Part shown: in pieces, positions 36,558 to 47,125 of the stretch | Position numbering within the stretch: the first letter of the stretch is position 1 | How the letters are laid out: every line of letters starts with the position of its first letter | Source of the DNA: Panax quinquefolius | Taxonomy: Eukaryota; Streptophyta; Magnoliopsida; Apiales; Araliaceae | Assembly (NCBI GenBank): GCA_020205615.1 | Contig: CM035169.1 | Coordinates: 19,487,546 to 19,551,545, forward strand | Direction of reading: 5' to 3' | DNA length: 64,000 nt | The notes under the pieces: model-generated | What the model was told of the DNA's origin: nothing | Seen by the model: the letters and a program-made list of their open reading frames with translations, nothing else | The model's database searches: none | Made by a program: the position numbers and the translations under genes

Positions 36558-37199
36558 TGTGGGCAAGGAAATCGTACCTTCTTTAGGTTAGGGTTTTCGT
36601 GTTGGGTGAGGAGGAGAAATCCACGAAAATCTGGAATTGATTGATTGATTGAAGAGGGAGAACGGCGGTGGGCGATTACTCCAACGACGGCGTGGCGAAA
36701 CCCTAGAATCAAGGAGCAAGTGTTAGGTAACGAGGATTCAAGAGCCTTCTTGAGTCCTTGAGTTGAGAGAATGTCCAAACCTCTTTGGTGCTTTTAGGTG
36801 GAATCTCCAGCCTTTAAGTCACCAAAAGGTCCTTTGATCTTCCAAAGTCCAAGTCTTGATCTCGGAGAAGTCCCTTCCCAATGGAGTGGAAGAGATATTT
36901 ATAGGGTTTTTGGAGAGTGGTCATGTGATAGGCACATGTCCTCGGAGAAATTCAAATTACCCTTAGTCGTCAAAGTAATGCCGGATCGTCCCCGCCTTTC
37001 ACCAGCCACCAATCCAATCCTCAATCAATTCCCAAAATGAGTCACCTCCGTCTTACTTCCTCGGGACACGTGAAAGATTCTCTCGGATCTTGCTTCTTTA
37101 TTTTCGGCTCTTGTCTTTCCATTTAATCATAATCTGAACCTTAATTTGTGCATTTAATTGATTAGGTCAATTGAACCCTAATTTGCACTTGGGCCCACA
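36558..37199 (-). repeat. LTR of nested element B (3' in element orientation)
   Basis: A 642-bp repeat, TG...CA, matching 44754-45405 and the two nested LTRs in copy A. It follows GTACT. Confidence 0.9.
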
Positions 37200-37211
37200 T
37201 TTGCCCCCTAT
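37200..37211 (-). other. polypurine tract of nested element B
   Basis: The minus strand reads TAGGGGGCAAA against the LTR boundary. Position and composition fit a PPT. Confidence 0.65.
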
Positions 37212-37212
37212 G

Positions 37213-39747
37213 GCGAGTCGCGTCCTTGGAGTGACGATCGTGCAAAATACTTTAACTTTCTGTGAATCTTGCTTGATTTTTTGAAAATGCTCGATCTTGC
37301 AAGTCCCGAAAGCAAAAATCATAGGAGGCGTAACCTATGGGAGCTCTCCCATATATCTTTGGAAATCCTCTATCAAATCTTTCCAAACCTTGCATAATAT
37401 TTGTTTCCCTAATTAATTTTTATATATATATATACGTATATTGAAACTAAATCAAAATAAATTATATATTTGTCGAATAAAATCAAATCTTATTTTGATT
37501 TGTAAATAAGATCAAATCCTTCTTTATAGAAAATCAAATCATTCCTATTATTTTGGAAACAAAATCAAATTATTTTTATTTATATACTTATAAAATAAAA
37601 TTAGGAAGAAATTATTTTCTGAAAATATTTTTGAAAATCGAGAAATATTTTTTTTAAATAAGAATAATTTAATTTGATAAAATAATAATATTATTATTAT
37701 TTTTTAAGCATGAATCTCTTCCCCTTAATTGGTGATCTGGCGTAGTCATTTATAGGATTGGCGAGGAATTGATTCCACTTCAACAGTATAGCAAATTAGC
37801 AATTGATTTTCTTTGGACATGTATTTTAGAGAAAGAAGACGGAAAAAAAAAAACTAAAGGGAAAAAGAAGCGATTGCGAGTAATAGTGGTAGTGAAGCTT
37901 GGGAAGATAAATAAATGAAACAATCATGAAGAATTGACAAGCGAAAAATCAACACATTTACAATTCAAAGTGAAAAATGGCCTTGAATTCTTCACAATGA
38001 ACGTGATCTTCATTTTCAAAACCAAATCATTATTTTAGCTTTGTGAGAAATTCCTTGTGAAAGCTGTGATTGGTTATTGCAAAATATTTCCATATAAAAT
38101 GAAATAAAAGTTACGCAAGTCGGGATACTAAAATGATTGAATCAAGGCGTCTTTTGATTGGCTATAATTCTAACTTTCCATAAGTAATATTATGGGAAGG
38201 ACTCTAGAATAATGGTATGATGCTTGGGTCGATCGAAATGATAAACAACCTCTTTTCCTCAATTTATAAAATGGATATACAAATGACAAATCCTATATCC
38301 CATGCATATAATTCTCTAGTTATGATTGAAGGCGTAAATTCAACACGCCTAATTGTACAGATTAATTACCTTATATTTATCACAATTACCCACATAATTT
38401 CCAAATTGTAAGACCCCATAAAATATTCCTCGTTCATATATATTTTTCGATGTCGCTAATCTCAGGGAGAACTTTATTAGCAATTCATGAGTTTTTTTTT
38501 TTTTTTTTATCAAATTGACACATTCTTTATTAATAATTAATTCGAGTAGTACTCCGGATAGTATGATCTGACAAACTTTATATAGAATTCTCTAAAGATA
38601 TATAGGCATGCTCGATTTTCGATGGAGCTAATATATAAAATATTATTTTATAATCTATATGTATGCATAATTGATTGACTTTTGTAAAAGTAATAATCAT
38701 ATCATATGATACATTTATAATTAAAACCCATAGGATCTTACTCCTTATATATATATATATATGCAATAATCTTCTAATAAATTTCTTTTATCTTGATACA
38801 CCAAGTCTTTCCTTTTTATCAAATCAAATATTAATTTTATTTCTAAAATAAAATCAAATCTTAATTTTATAAAATCAAATCTTAATTTTATTTTTGAAAT
38901 TAAATCTTTCTTTATTTTGAAAAATCAAATCAAATCTTTCTTAATTTGAAAAGAGATTTTTTTTTAAACAAATCAAAATCATAAAATCATATGAAATAAA
39001 CTAAAATCATATGATTATGCATGATAACCATAGTCCACTTTCTATTCACGCCATGAAGTTCGGTAGTAGAACCATTAGTCGATTTATTTTTTATTTTATT
39101 TTTTTTTTGGTAGACCATATACAAAATAGAGGTAACCATTTTTTTTTTTTTGAATCTTTAATTTGAACCTATTTTTTTTTTTTTTTTTGAAAATAAAATA
39201 AAATAAAATCTTATTTTATTTTTCAAAAAAAAAAAAAATATATAAATAAATAAATAAAATATTTACTTATCTTATTTTTGAGAGGTCCTGTTGCTCCATG
39301 ATTAATTCTTGTCTTTGCTTCCTTTTTGCCATAAGAAAGATCCGTTGAAGCTATACATACCTTCACCTCATCCAATGACTATCAGATTAACACCTCGTGA
39401 AACTAAAAGAAAATAAGCCCATGAAAAGAATGAACATGATTAACCCCACTCTTGCTTCCCAATGCGATTATTTGGTTCCTTTCAAACCGTCTCTGCTTTA
39501 TATCCATGAGTCATCAAGTCGTATAGCCTTCTCCACTCCTTCCCCGTCATTCTTGATCGATCCTGGCATTACCCAGTGATTCTACACAATGATTGATGAG
39601 AACCAAGCGTCGAAAGGCTCACCGTGATGCGAAAATAAAGAAGATATTCCACCATCTCTTCTTCTTCCTGATAGCCCGTAAGACCATCAACAATCAATTC
39701 TCTTGGGATAGAAATCACCTCATTTGCACCGACAAATCAAAGACACA

Positions 39748-39793
<46 letters not shown>

Positions 39794-40050
39794 TTATTTT
39801 TTTTTTTTTTAAATGAGGGAAATTGATTATAATAAGCCCTCTAATTCATAATTCGTTTCGATTGTTGAAGGTAACTTACTTTCAAGAAAAATCTTTGTTT
39901 TCATAATTCTTTTATTTAGTTGGAATTTGAAACTCTTTTCATGTATAATTATTTTATTTTGTCGATTGATTGTTTGTTTGTTGGTTGATGTTTTGTTTTA
40001 ATTTTTCTTAATTGTTTCATCGATTTCTCTTTTTTTCGGTGATTGTAGTT
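37213..40050. other. AT-rich non-coding interior of nested element B
   Basis: No recognisable domain on either strand. A/T runs, a TA tract at 39750-39790 and AAATCAAATCTTAATTTTAT-type blocks (38820-38950) occur. Collinear with 2851-5650. Confidence 0.6.
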
Positions 40051-40059
40051 TTTTCTTTT

Positions 40060-40490
40060 AGGGCCATTTCACCGGGATCTTGGCTCGGATATTCTCGAAG
40101 AAAAAACAACACTGCAAGGAGGAGGATTTATTTTGAGCCATTTCACCTTAACAAGGTCATTGGCTCGGATATTACGGAAGAAAGGCAACAACTGTAAGGA
40201 GGAAGGATCTATTAGAGCCATTTCACCTAACAAGGTCATTGGCTCGGATATTACGGAAGAAAAATGAACAACGAGGAGGAGGAATTTATTAGAGCCATTT
40301 CCCTTAACAAGGTCCTTGGCTCGGATATTTTGAAAGAAAGGACAACCCATGAGGAGAAGAGTTTATTAGAGCCATTTCACCTTAACAAGGTCATTGGCTT
40401 GGATATTTTGAAAGAAAGAACAACATCGCGAGGAGGAAGAATTTATTAGAGCCATTTCACCTTAACAAGGATCTTAGTTCGGATGTTAGG
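40060..40490. repeat. ~62-bp minisatellite, about 6-7 units (nested B)
   Basis: The unit contains CCATTTCACCTTAACAAGG, TTGGCTCGGATATT, GAAAGAAAGGACAAC and GGAGGA...TTTATTAGAG. Unit starts lie near 40060, 40137, 40215, 40294, 40372 and 40454. Confidence 0.88.
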
Positions 40491-40760
40491 TGAAGTAGCA
40501 TTCATTCCAATCAGTTGATTCGACGAATAAGGAGAAGTTAAATGTAGAGGGAGCTCCTTGGGTGGCTAAATCCTCTACGGGTCAACCACTTGGGGAACCA
40601 GACCTAATGGCCTCCTTTTTCACATTTCCCCAGTTCTTCTTTTACCCTTTTTATTTGAATGGCTCCTAATGCTTGTGCTCTTTTCTTCTTTCGGTGTTCA
40701 TTATCTTCCTTTCCAGAATCCAGGTGTCCAGTGATCTTCCTTTCCCAAATCGAATCTTCT

Positions 40761-40767
40761 TATTTAA
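40761..40767 (+). promoter_or_regulatory. TATA-like box of plus-strand gene in nested B
   Basis: TATTTAA lies 23 bases before the proposed ATG at 40790, with a CCCTCTCTC pyrimidine patch between. The arrangement is conserved in nested copy A. Confidence 0.45.
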
Positions 40768-40789
40768 GTTTCATACCCTCTCTCTTGTT

Positions 40790-41475
40790 ATGGTAAGCAC
40801 TTAATTTCAAATGCTCATTCACTTTCTTTCTTTGTTTCTAGAATTCTCATGTTATATTTTCTTGTTGCGAGCCAACTCCGATGAGCGTTCCACGGACCCG
40901 AAAAATTACTAAGGAGGTTCCTTTCATCGGCTGGCGGGGAAAAGGCTCCCTTTTATGGGTCTTCGGCGTTTTCTGGGAGCAAGTGAAGAATTATGATCGT
41001 CTGACCTTTCCTCCTCCCGAGAAAGCGGGCTTATTTCTATATCTTTACGGCTTGCATGAGTTTAGGCAAACTTTCCTGTTACGCTTCGCATTCCTCGTAT
41101 GTGTATAGAAAAAACAGGAATATCCTACGGTCCCATTCATTTCATATTCGACTTATCCAATCGTCTTGAGGGTGGCAACATTGGATGAAGCGAGGTTCTC
41201 GCAAATTCGATTATGTGGATATCTTGAAGAGGGCGAGCATTTTGCGTTGCATTCAATTATCGCGAGGATCTTACGTGTCCAGCGGGACCAAGATGCTCTT
41301 CTGAAATCTTGATTTCACGTTGGTGTTCTTCCACATGTACATTTGTCAACTTTGCTTGGGGGAGTTCACCCCAACTCTAGAGGATGTCTATGTCATCTAC
41401 CGATGGCATTTGCCCCTGCTGGCGTGAGTCGCGCCTTTGGTGAGATGATCGTGCAAAATATTTTTAAGTGTTGAA
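40790..41475 (+). pseudogene. antisense (to nested element) ORF with plant-mobile-domain-like motif, copy B
   Basis: ATG (40790-40792) is followed directly by GTAAGC. The intron runs to GCGAG at 40871 (79 nt; copy A has a clean GCAG). Splicing gives MPTPMSVPRTRKITKEVPF, continuous with the open frame that starts at 40881. That frame runs to 41108, with FWEQVKNYDRLTFPPPEK and a YLYGLHEFRQTFLL block. After frameshifts, GEFTPTLEDVYVIY-like residues occur at about 41353-41400. This resembles the conserved core of plant mobile domain proteins. The gene would be transcribed against gag of its own element. Function unknown; the domain call rests on one motif. Confidence 0.5.
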
Positions 41476-41479
41476 GTCT

Positions 41480-42250
41480 TCACTTCTTGAAGCTTGATGT
41501 TTTGCAAGCCTTGAAAACAAAAGTCCTAGGAGAGTGAACCTCTGGGGAGCAAACCACTAGGAGGGCAAGCCCTAGAGGATCTCTTGAGGATATCTAGGTA
41601 TCTCCTAACTTTCCTTGGACATGTCTCCCTTCATGCTAGGTTGGATCTTTTTATTTCCAATCATCATGTTGTTGCACTTAGTTCGGAAGTCACTTCCGTC
41701 TCCGTGAGGATGACTTACTTTATGTAAACTTTAGGAACTTCAAGATGACATACATAAATTGAAGACCAAGCTTTTGGGAAATTGAGTCATTACCCAAGAC
41801 CTTGAAGGCTCGATAGCCTCTAATCTGAAGGCTCGTGGTACCACACCATTGTCGACTTGAAGGCTTTAGTTATTCCCTTCTCTTTAGTTCGACGGTCGTG
41901 GCCTTTAGATCATAAACTTTCATAGTTTTTTTCCATTTCTGTATCGGAAAAAATTTATGTACATATATTTCATTTATCAAATTGTAGTTTCTTTTATCCT
42001 TATTGATTGCCTTTAATTTGAGCGATTCTTTAAAACTCGATATTTAACATTGAATCTTAAGTTGTTGAATTAAGACTCGAAGACACCAATAGGCCTCGTA
42101 AAAGCAATGATGATGAATCTATTCAAGAAAAACATGTTTTTTTTTTTTTTGCAAACTAACACACTTGAATCTATACTTCCTTTTTTTTTTTTAGAGATTA
42201 GAAAAAATATTCAAGCATAAGTGGAAGTTTGACAATTTATTGATAACAAA
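41480..42250. other. non-coding stretch of nested element B
   Basis: Downstream of the plus-strand ORF. No domain, array or RNA gene seen. Poly-T runs lie at 42138-42150 and 42180-42192. Collinear with 7100-7840. Confidence 0.5.
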
Positions 42251-42254
42251 ATTG

Positions 42255-42666
42255 CTTTTAACGAAAAGTATAACGTTTGAAATAATAAATCCTCGATTAC
42301 TTTTGAAGTTGAAAGTATAACTTATGCGGTTCGAGGACTTATAGTCGGTGCCTCGATTACTTTTAAAGTTAAAAGTATAACTTTTTGGGTCTAAGGACTT
42401 ATAGTCGGTGCCTCGTTCACTTTTAATGATAAAGTGTAACACTCGAGTGCCTCGTCACTTGGATCGTCAATTTTTGTGGCAAGTCACGATCTACGAGGAC
42501 TTGAAATCGGGTGCCTTGTCACTTGAGTCGTCCGGTTTCTTGGCAAGTCACGGTCTCTGAGGACTTGAAATCGGTGCCTCTCGTCACTTGGGTCGTCCAA
42601 TTTCTTGGCAAGTCACGATCTACGAGGACTTGACCACCATTTAGAGTGGACCACCATCTTGGGTGG

Positions 42667-42711
<45 letters not shown>

Positions 42712-42830
42712 TTTAAATTAAATCGATTCTTGTGCCTCCAACCTTGGTCATCCAATTACTTGGCAAGGGATACTCACGAGGACTTAAACCACCATTTTGG
42801 TGGACCACCATCTTAGGTGGATTTTTAATT
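42255..42830. repeat. ~60-64-bp minisatellite with internal TA tract (nested B)
   Basis: Three units of the AAAGTATAACTT...GAGGACTTATAGTCGGTGCCTCG type are followed by about four units of the TCACTTGGATCGTC...GGCAAGTCACGATCTACGAGGACTTG type. A (TA)n tract (42672-42708) is flanked by two ACCACCATCTTGGGTGGATTTT-like blocks. Both unit types share GAGGACTT and GTGCCTCG. Confidence 0.8.
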
Positions 42831-43149
42831 CATCATGGTAGTTCGAGTTTTTTCGATGGTAGAGCGATGTTTGGGTTCTTGACTTACGGGATTGAACCAT
42901 GGGTGATAGTGTTACACGTTTCTTCTCTGATTCAATCTCCCCGCCGTCGACTTCTCATGGTATATCCTCATGATTATAACGATCCATAGTGGAATATCCT
43001 GCGTATTGGTGGTATACACGGAAGTCCTGGTCTTCTTTTCATCTCTTAGATTCTGACCAACCGGGGTCTTGGAGGCTTCACCACTCCATACTCGACCCAT
43101 TGTTCGTCTGAGGCTCTGAATTCCTTCTCATTGCATGTAATAGCCTCCG

Positions 43150-44720
43150 GGCCCGGCATTACGGTATACTTGTCACCATGCTTTTCTCTGCTTCGCTCGA
43201 TTTTCTCATTCTTCTCCCTCTTGCCCCCTTATGGTTTTGGTGAGAATCGGCCAAAAAGCACGCAGTTCTTAATCCTCTTGCTCTTCCATATAACCATCGC
43301 ATGGCTGGTGGGAAATGTCATGATTCCTCCCAAGTCTTGTGCAAAAGATGAGAGGTTGTGAATGAATCCTGACTTTGGTAATGAGGTGGGGCTTGAAGGC
43401 GTCTAAAGCACCATTGTTGCGTATCTTAACAAAGTTCTTTTCTTGATTGGCTCTGCACACCTCTCGTGCTGGGCCTGAACTGTCGACATAATCGACAACT
43501 CCTCATTCGATTTACTGCTGAACCGCATAAGCTCCACAATGGTTACTGTTTACGCACGTAGAAAAATTTCTTGAAAAATTGTAATTTTAAGTCATCCCAA
43601 TCATGGGTGACCCTTTCTCCAAATTGTAGTACCAACTAAAGGCCTTTATCCAATCAAAGTCTTGTTGAATTCCCGCATCAACAAGTTGTGGTTATTCACT
43701 TAAATCATATGCTCAGAACCACGGAGACATTGACTCTACAAAACTGCGATATGTTCCTAGCATTTCCTTTTTCCCGTTGTATTTTGGAAATTGCGGGTCT
43801 GCTCAATATACCTGTTGGGTAAGGTTGCCTCCGAATGTGTAATGCGGGGTAAGGAGGAGTAAAGTCCAACTCAGGGTCGAGATATGTTCGTCTGCGAAGT
43901 TGATTGATCACGTCGATCATATCATCCTTCGTCACATCTGGGCTTGTATGCGTGAACTCTACGGGGTGTTGTGATATCTTTCTTTGCATCGGTGGTGTGT
44001 ATGGTAGAGAAATTGGTTGATGGACACTTGCATCATGAGCAATATGCACCGGTGGAAGTTCTTTGGCTCATTCATTTGGACATTGCTTGGAATGGTTGGT
44101 ATTTGCACTGTAAAAATGATGGAATAGTAGGCGATATGATGTTTGCACGAGGTTGGCTTGCTTCCATCCTAGGTTGTGTACGTCACACCACCGATACGGG
44201 CTTCGAAGTTGATTATTGGAACCAATTGACTTTCCGTTAATGGAGGTCTGATGTGGTTCTCTTTGTTGTTCTTACCATTATTGTTGTCTTCCACACCTAC
44301 TTGTTCCCCATGCAAACTTCACGGGAACATGGCCTTGAAAGTGGGAATCTGCATCAATTCTTGGCGGAAATTCCCCGTCTCCTCTTCTTCTTCTCTGCAT
44401 TTCGACATCATGGCCATCATCATTCCTTGCCCTTCTCGTGCTTCCTTGATGCCTTGAGCATCTCGATTCTTGCACATCATTCGTCGGGTCTCCACCGCAT
44501 CCTCGCCTTGCCTTCTTGCGTTGGTTTGTTGTTGATTGGCCATATGTGGTGACGTCGAACTTCCTTCCAGCGTCTTGATAAGTGGTTGGTCAAAATCCGG
44601 TTTTTGCCTTGGAAAGCTTGGTGGCTTGCCTTGGGCCCGGATCCGGTGAGGTAATGTTGTTTGTTGGTGAAGCGGCTCTTCTGTAGTTCTCCCACTTGAG
44701 TTGTGGGCATACCCTTCACG
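43150..44720 (-). pseudogene. gag of nested element B
   Basis: The minus-strand frame 44319-44762 covers an N-terminal Gln/Arg/Glu-rich part with a MANQQQTNARRQGEDAVETR block. The frame 43705-44049 has DVTKDDMIDVINQL and the RQPYPTG region. The capsid then continues in shifted frames as NISQFVESM, FSWYYNLEKGS, WDDLKLQFFKKFFYVRKQ and VTIVELMRF (down to about 43510). These are standard Ty3/gypsy capsid landmarks. It lies just downstream of the PBS of the nested element. Frameshifted several times. No zinc knuckle or protease found after it. Confidence 0.7.
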
Positions 44721-44753
44721 AATTCTACACCTCCCAGTGAGTCGCCAAATAAA

Positions 44754-45405
44754 TGTGGGCAAGGAAATCGTACCTTCTTAGGGTTAGGGTTTAAGTGTTG
44801 GTGAGGAGGAGAGAAATCCACGAAAATCTGGAATTGATTGATTGATTGAAGAGGGAGAGAGCGGCGGTGGGCGATTACTCCAACGACGCGTGGCGAACCC
44901 CTAGAATCCGGGGCCGTGTTAGGGTACAGGATTCCAAGAGCCTTCTTGAGTCCTTGAGTTGAGAGAATGTCCAAACCCCTTTGGTGCTTTTAGGTGGAAT
45001 CTCCAAGCCTTTAAGTCACCAAAAGGGTCCTTTGATCTTCGAAGAGTCCAAGTCTTGATCTCCGGAGAAGTCCCTTCCCAATGGAGTGGAAGAGATATTT
45101 ATAGGGTTTTTTGGAGAGTGGTCATGTGATAGGCACATGTCCTCGGAGAAATTCAAATTACCCTTAGTCGTCAAAGTAATGCCCGGATCGTCCTCCGCCT
45201 TTCTAGCCACCAATCCAATCCTCAATCAATTCCCAAAATGAGTCACCTCCACGTCTTACGCCTCGGGACACGTGAAAGATTCTCTCGAGATCTTGCTTCT
45301 TTATTTTCGGCTCTTCCGTCTTTCCATTTAATCATAATCTGAACCTTAATTTGTGCATTTAATTCAATTAGGTCAATTGAACCCTAATTTGCACTTGGGC
45401 CCACA
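44754..45405 (-). repeat. LTR of nested element B (5' in element orientation)
   Basis: A 652-bp repeat ending GGGCCCACA, then GTACT. On the minus strand it is followed by the PBS-like TTTGGCGACTC. Complete, unlike its counterpart in copy A. Confidence 0.9.
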
Positions 45406-45790
45406 GTACTGATGCCTTAGTTCCAGTTGAAATTGGATCTCCCAGTCTTCGGGTCACCCGATTCGAGAGAAATTTATAATGAGGAAGGGCTTAAAATGAA
45501 CCTTGATTTACTTGAAGAAGTAAGAGAAATGCACTTTAATCGGGTTGGCGACTTTATCGGTGAAGAGTGGCTAAACATTATAATAAGGGAGTAAAATCTG
45601 CGAAGGTTCGAGGTGGGAGATTTTGTCCTCGGAGAAGCCAAGCATCTACACCTCGAGAATATAGGAAAGGCGATGCCAAATCAGGAAGGACCGTATGAAA
45701 TAATCGAAGTCTTCAAGCCGGAACTTATCGATTGAAAGCATTAGATGGGTCAAGAATTAAGAATACTTGCACGCAAGGGCTTAAAAATAC
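45406..45790 (+). pseudogene. integrase C-terminal part (GPY/F module) of copy B
   Basis: Directly after the duplicated GTACT, the frame reads GTDALVPVEIGSPSLRV, the normal continuation of FRLAYGT. It then goes, after frameshifts, to RRFEVGDFVL, GKAMPNQEGPYEIIEVF, and YRLKALDGSRIKNT (about 45722-45765). GPYEI and the following block define the GPY/F module. This confirms that the 8.8 kb element sits inside integrase. Confidence 0.85.
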
Positions 45791-45889
45791 TTTCAAAAAA
45801 ATGATGTATGTACATTGGAAGGCTGTAAATATTTATGTCATCATCAATAAAAGTTCCCTTTTTTCTCGAACAAATTTTGTCTTCATTGC

Positions 45890-46745
45890 CGATCAGACCA
45901 TTGGTGTTAGGAGGTTCGGGTAGACTCGCTGGCCATTCGATGGCGTACCTTTTCATGCAGTGGTCCTTATGAGTTTGTCGGGCCCTTCGTGGTAGGCAAA
46001 CGTCATTGGTGTTAGGAGGTTCGGGTGGACTCGGCCGGCCATTCGATGGCGACCTTTTTCAAGTGGTCCTTATGAGTTTGTCGGACCCTTCGTGGTAGGC
46101 AAACGTCATTGGTGTTAGGAGGTTCGGTGGACTCATTGGCCATTCGATGGCGACCTTTTCGGTGGTCCTTATGAGTTTGTCGGGCCCTTCGTGGTAGGCA
46201 AACGTCATTGGTGTTAGGAGGTTCGAGTGGACTCATTTGGCCATTCGATGGCGACCTTTTCGGCGAGTTGTCCTTATGAGTTTTTGTCAGCCCCTCCGTG
46301 GTAGTGACGTCATTGGTGTTAGGAGGTTCGGGTGGACTCGTGGCCATTCGATGGCGACCTTTTCGGCGGTGGTCCTTATGAGTTTGTCGGGCCCTTCGTG
46401 GTAAGTAAACGTCATTGGTGTTAGGAGGTTCGTGGACTCTGACCGGGCCATTCGATGGCGACCTCTTCTACATAGGTGGTCACTTAGACCTTGTCGAGGC
46501 CCGCCCTTCGTGGTAGGCAAGTGTCATCTTTAAGACGTTGTCGGGCCCTACGTGGTAAGCGATTGTCAACACTTAGACCTTGTCGGGCCCTTCGTGGTAG
46601 GCAAGTGTCATCTTTAAGACGCGTTGTCGGGCCCTACGTGGTAGGCAATTGTCAACACTTAGACCTTTGTCGAGCCCTTCGGGGTAGGCAAGTGTCATCC
46701 TTCGAGACTTTGTCGAGCCCTTCGTGGTAAGCAAATGTCATCTTT
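45890..46745. repeat. ~100-bp tandem array plus ~85-bp variant units, copy B
   Basis: About six units carry GGCAAACGTCATTGGTGTTA, GGAGGTTCGGGTGGACTC, GGCCATTCGATGGCGACCTT and GTGGTCCTTATGAGTTTGTC. From about 46470 a second unit takes over (GTCATCTTTAAGACGTTGTC, GGGCCCTACGTGGTA, CAACACTTAGACCTTGTC). Both share CCCTTCGTGGTAGGCAA. It lies between the end of pol and the end of the antisense gene, where Tat elements are known to carry tandem repeats. Confidence 0.9.
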
Positions 46746-47125
46746 TGGTTTTGTTAGGCCTTTAGAGGTAAACAAATTCCTAACAAAGCGAGATATGTCT
46801 CACACTTGATAATTAATAAGTATCCCTTTACTTTATTACCTAAAATTTTTCTAAGTGTTGAGTTCGAAAGCTTCATTCTTACACTTCGTCTTATCTCATT
46901 ATATGACATGTTTAATTGTTATTTAACGGATCGAGTTCAACCTAAAAGGATTGGTACATTTTTCACTTAAGGAAATATTGAAGTATTGGCGTAAAATAAA
47001 TAAACCAAAGTCATAAGGAATGAAGTCATTTTCATTAATATTTAATTTAATTACAATATTGATAATTTTTTACGAGATGTTGTAAATTAAAGACGGAAAA
47101 AAACATAAACAAAGAAATATCGCCT

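Larger units (their letters stand above)
36558..45405 (-). mobile_element. nested gag-only LTR retrotransposon in integrase of copy B (8,848 bp)
   Basis: LTRs 36558-37199 and 44754-45405 both begin TGTGGGCAAGG and end GGGCCCACA, with GTACT on both sides. On the minus strand the PBS-like TTTGGCGACTC is at about 44741-44751 and the PPT AGGGGGCAAA at 37200-37209. gag occupies about 43150-44720 (minus). No RT, RNase H or integrase block is found in the remaining ~5.5 kb. That stretch holds AT-rich DNA, two minisatellites and a plus-strand spliced ORF. This fits a non-autonomous large element with gag only. Confidence 0.88.

Noticed and set aside
44319..44974. Two overlapping minus-strand ORFs (147 and 165 codons) as separate genes
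   Set aside because: They are frames of the nested element's gag leader and LTR. Only the first carries gag-like sequence; the second reads through LTR and PBS.
46012..46730. ORFs on both strands in the ~100-bp array (repeated PPNTNDV and SSLR-type peptides)
   Set aside because: They are translations of the tandem repeat and are not kept open in copy A.
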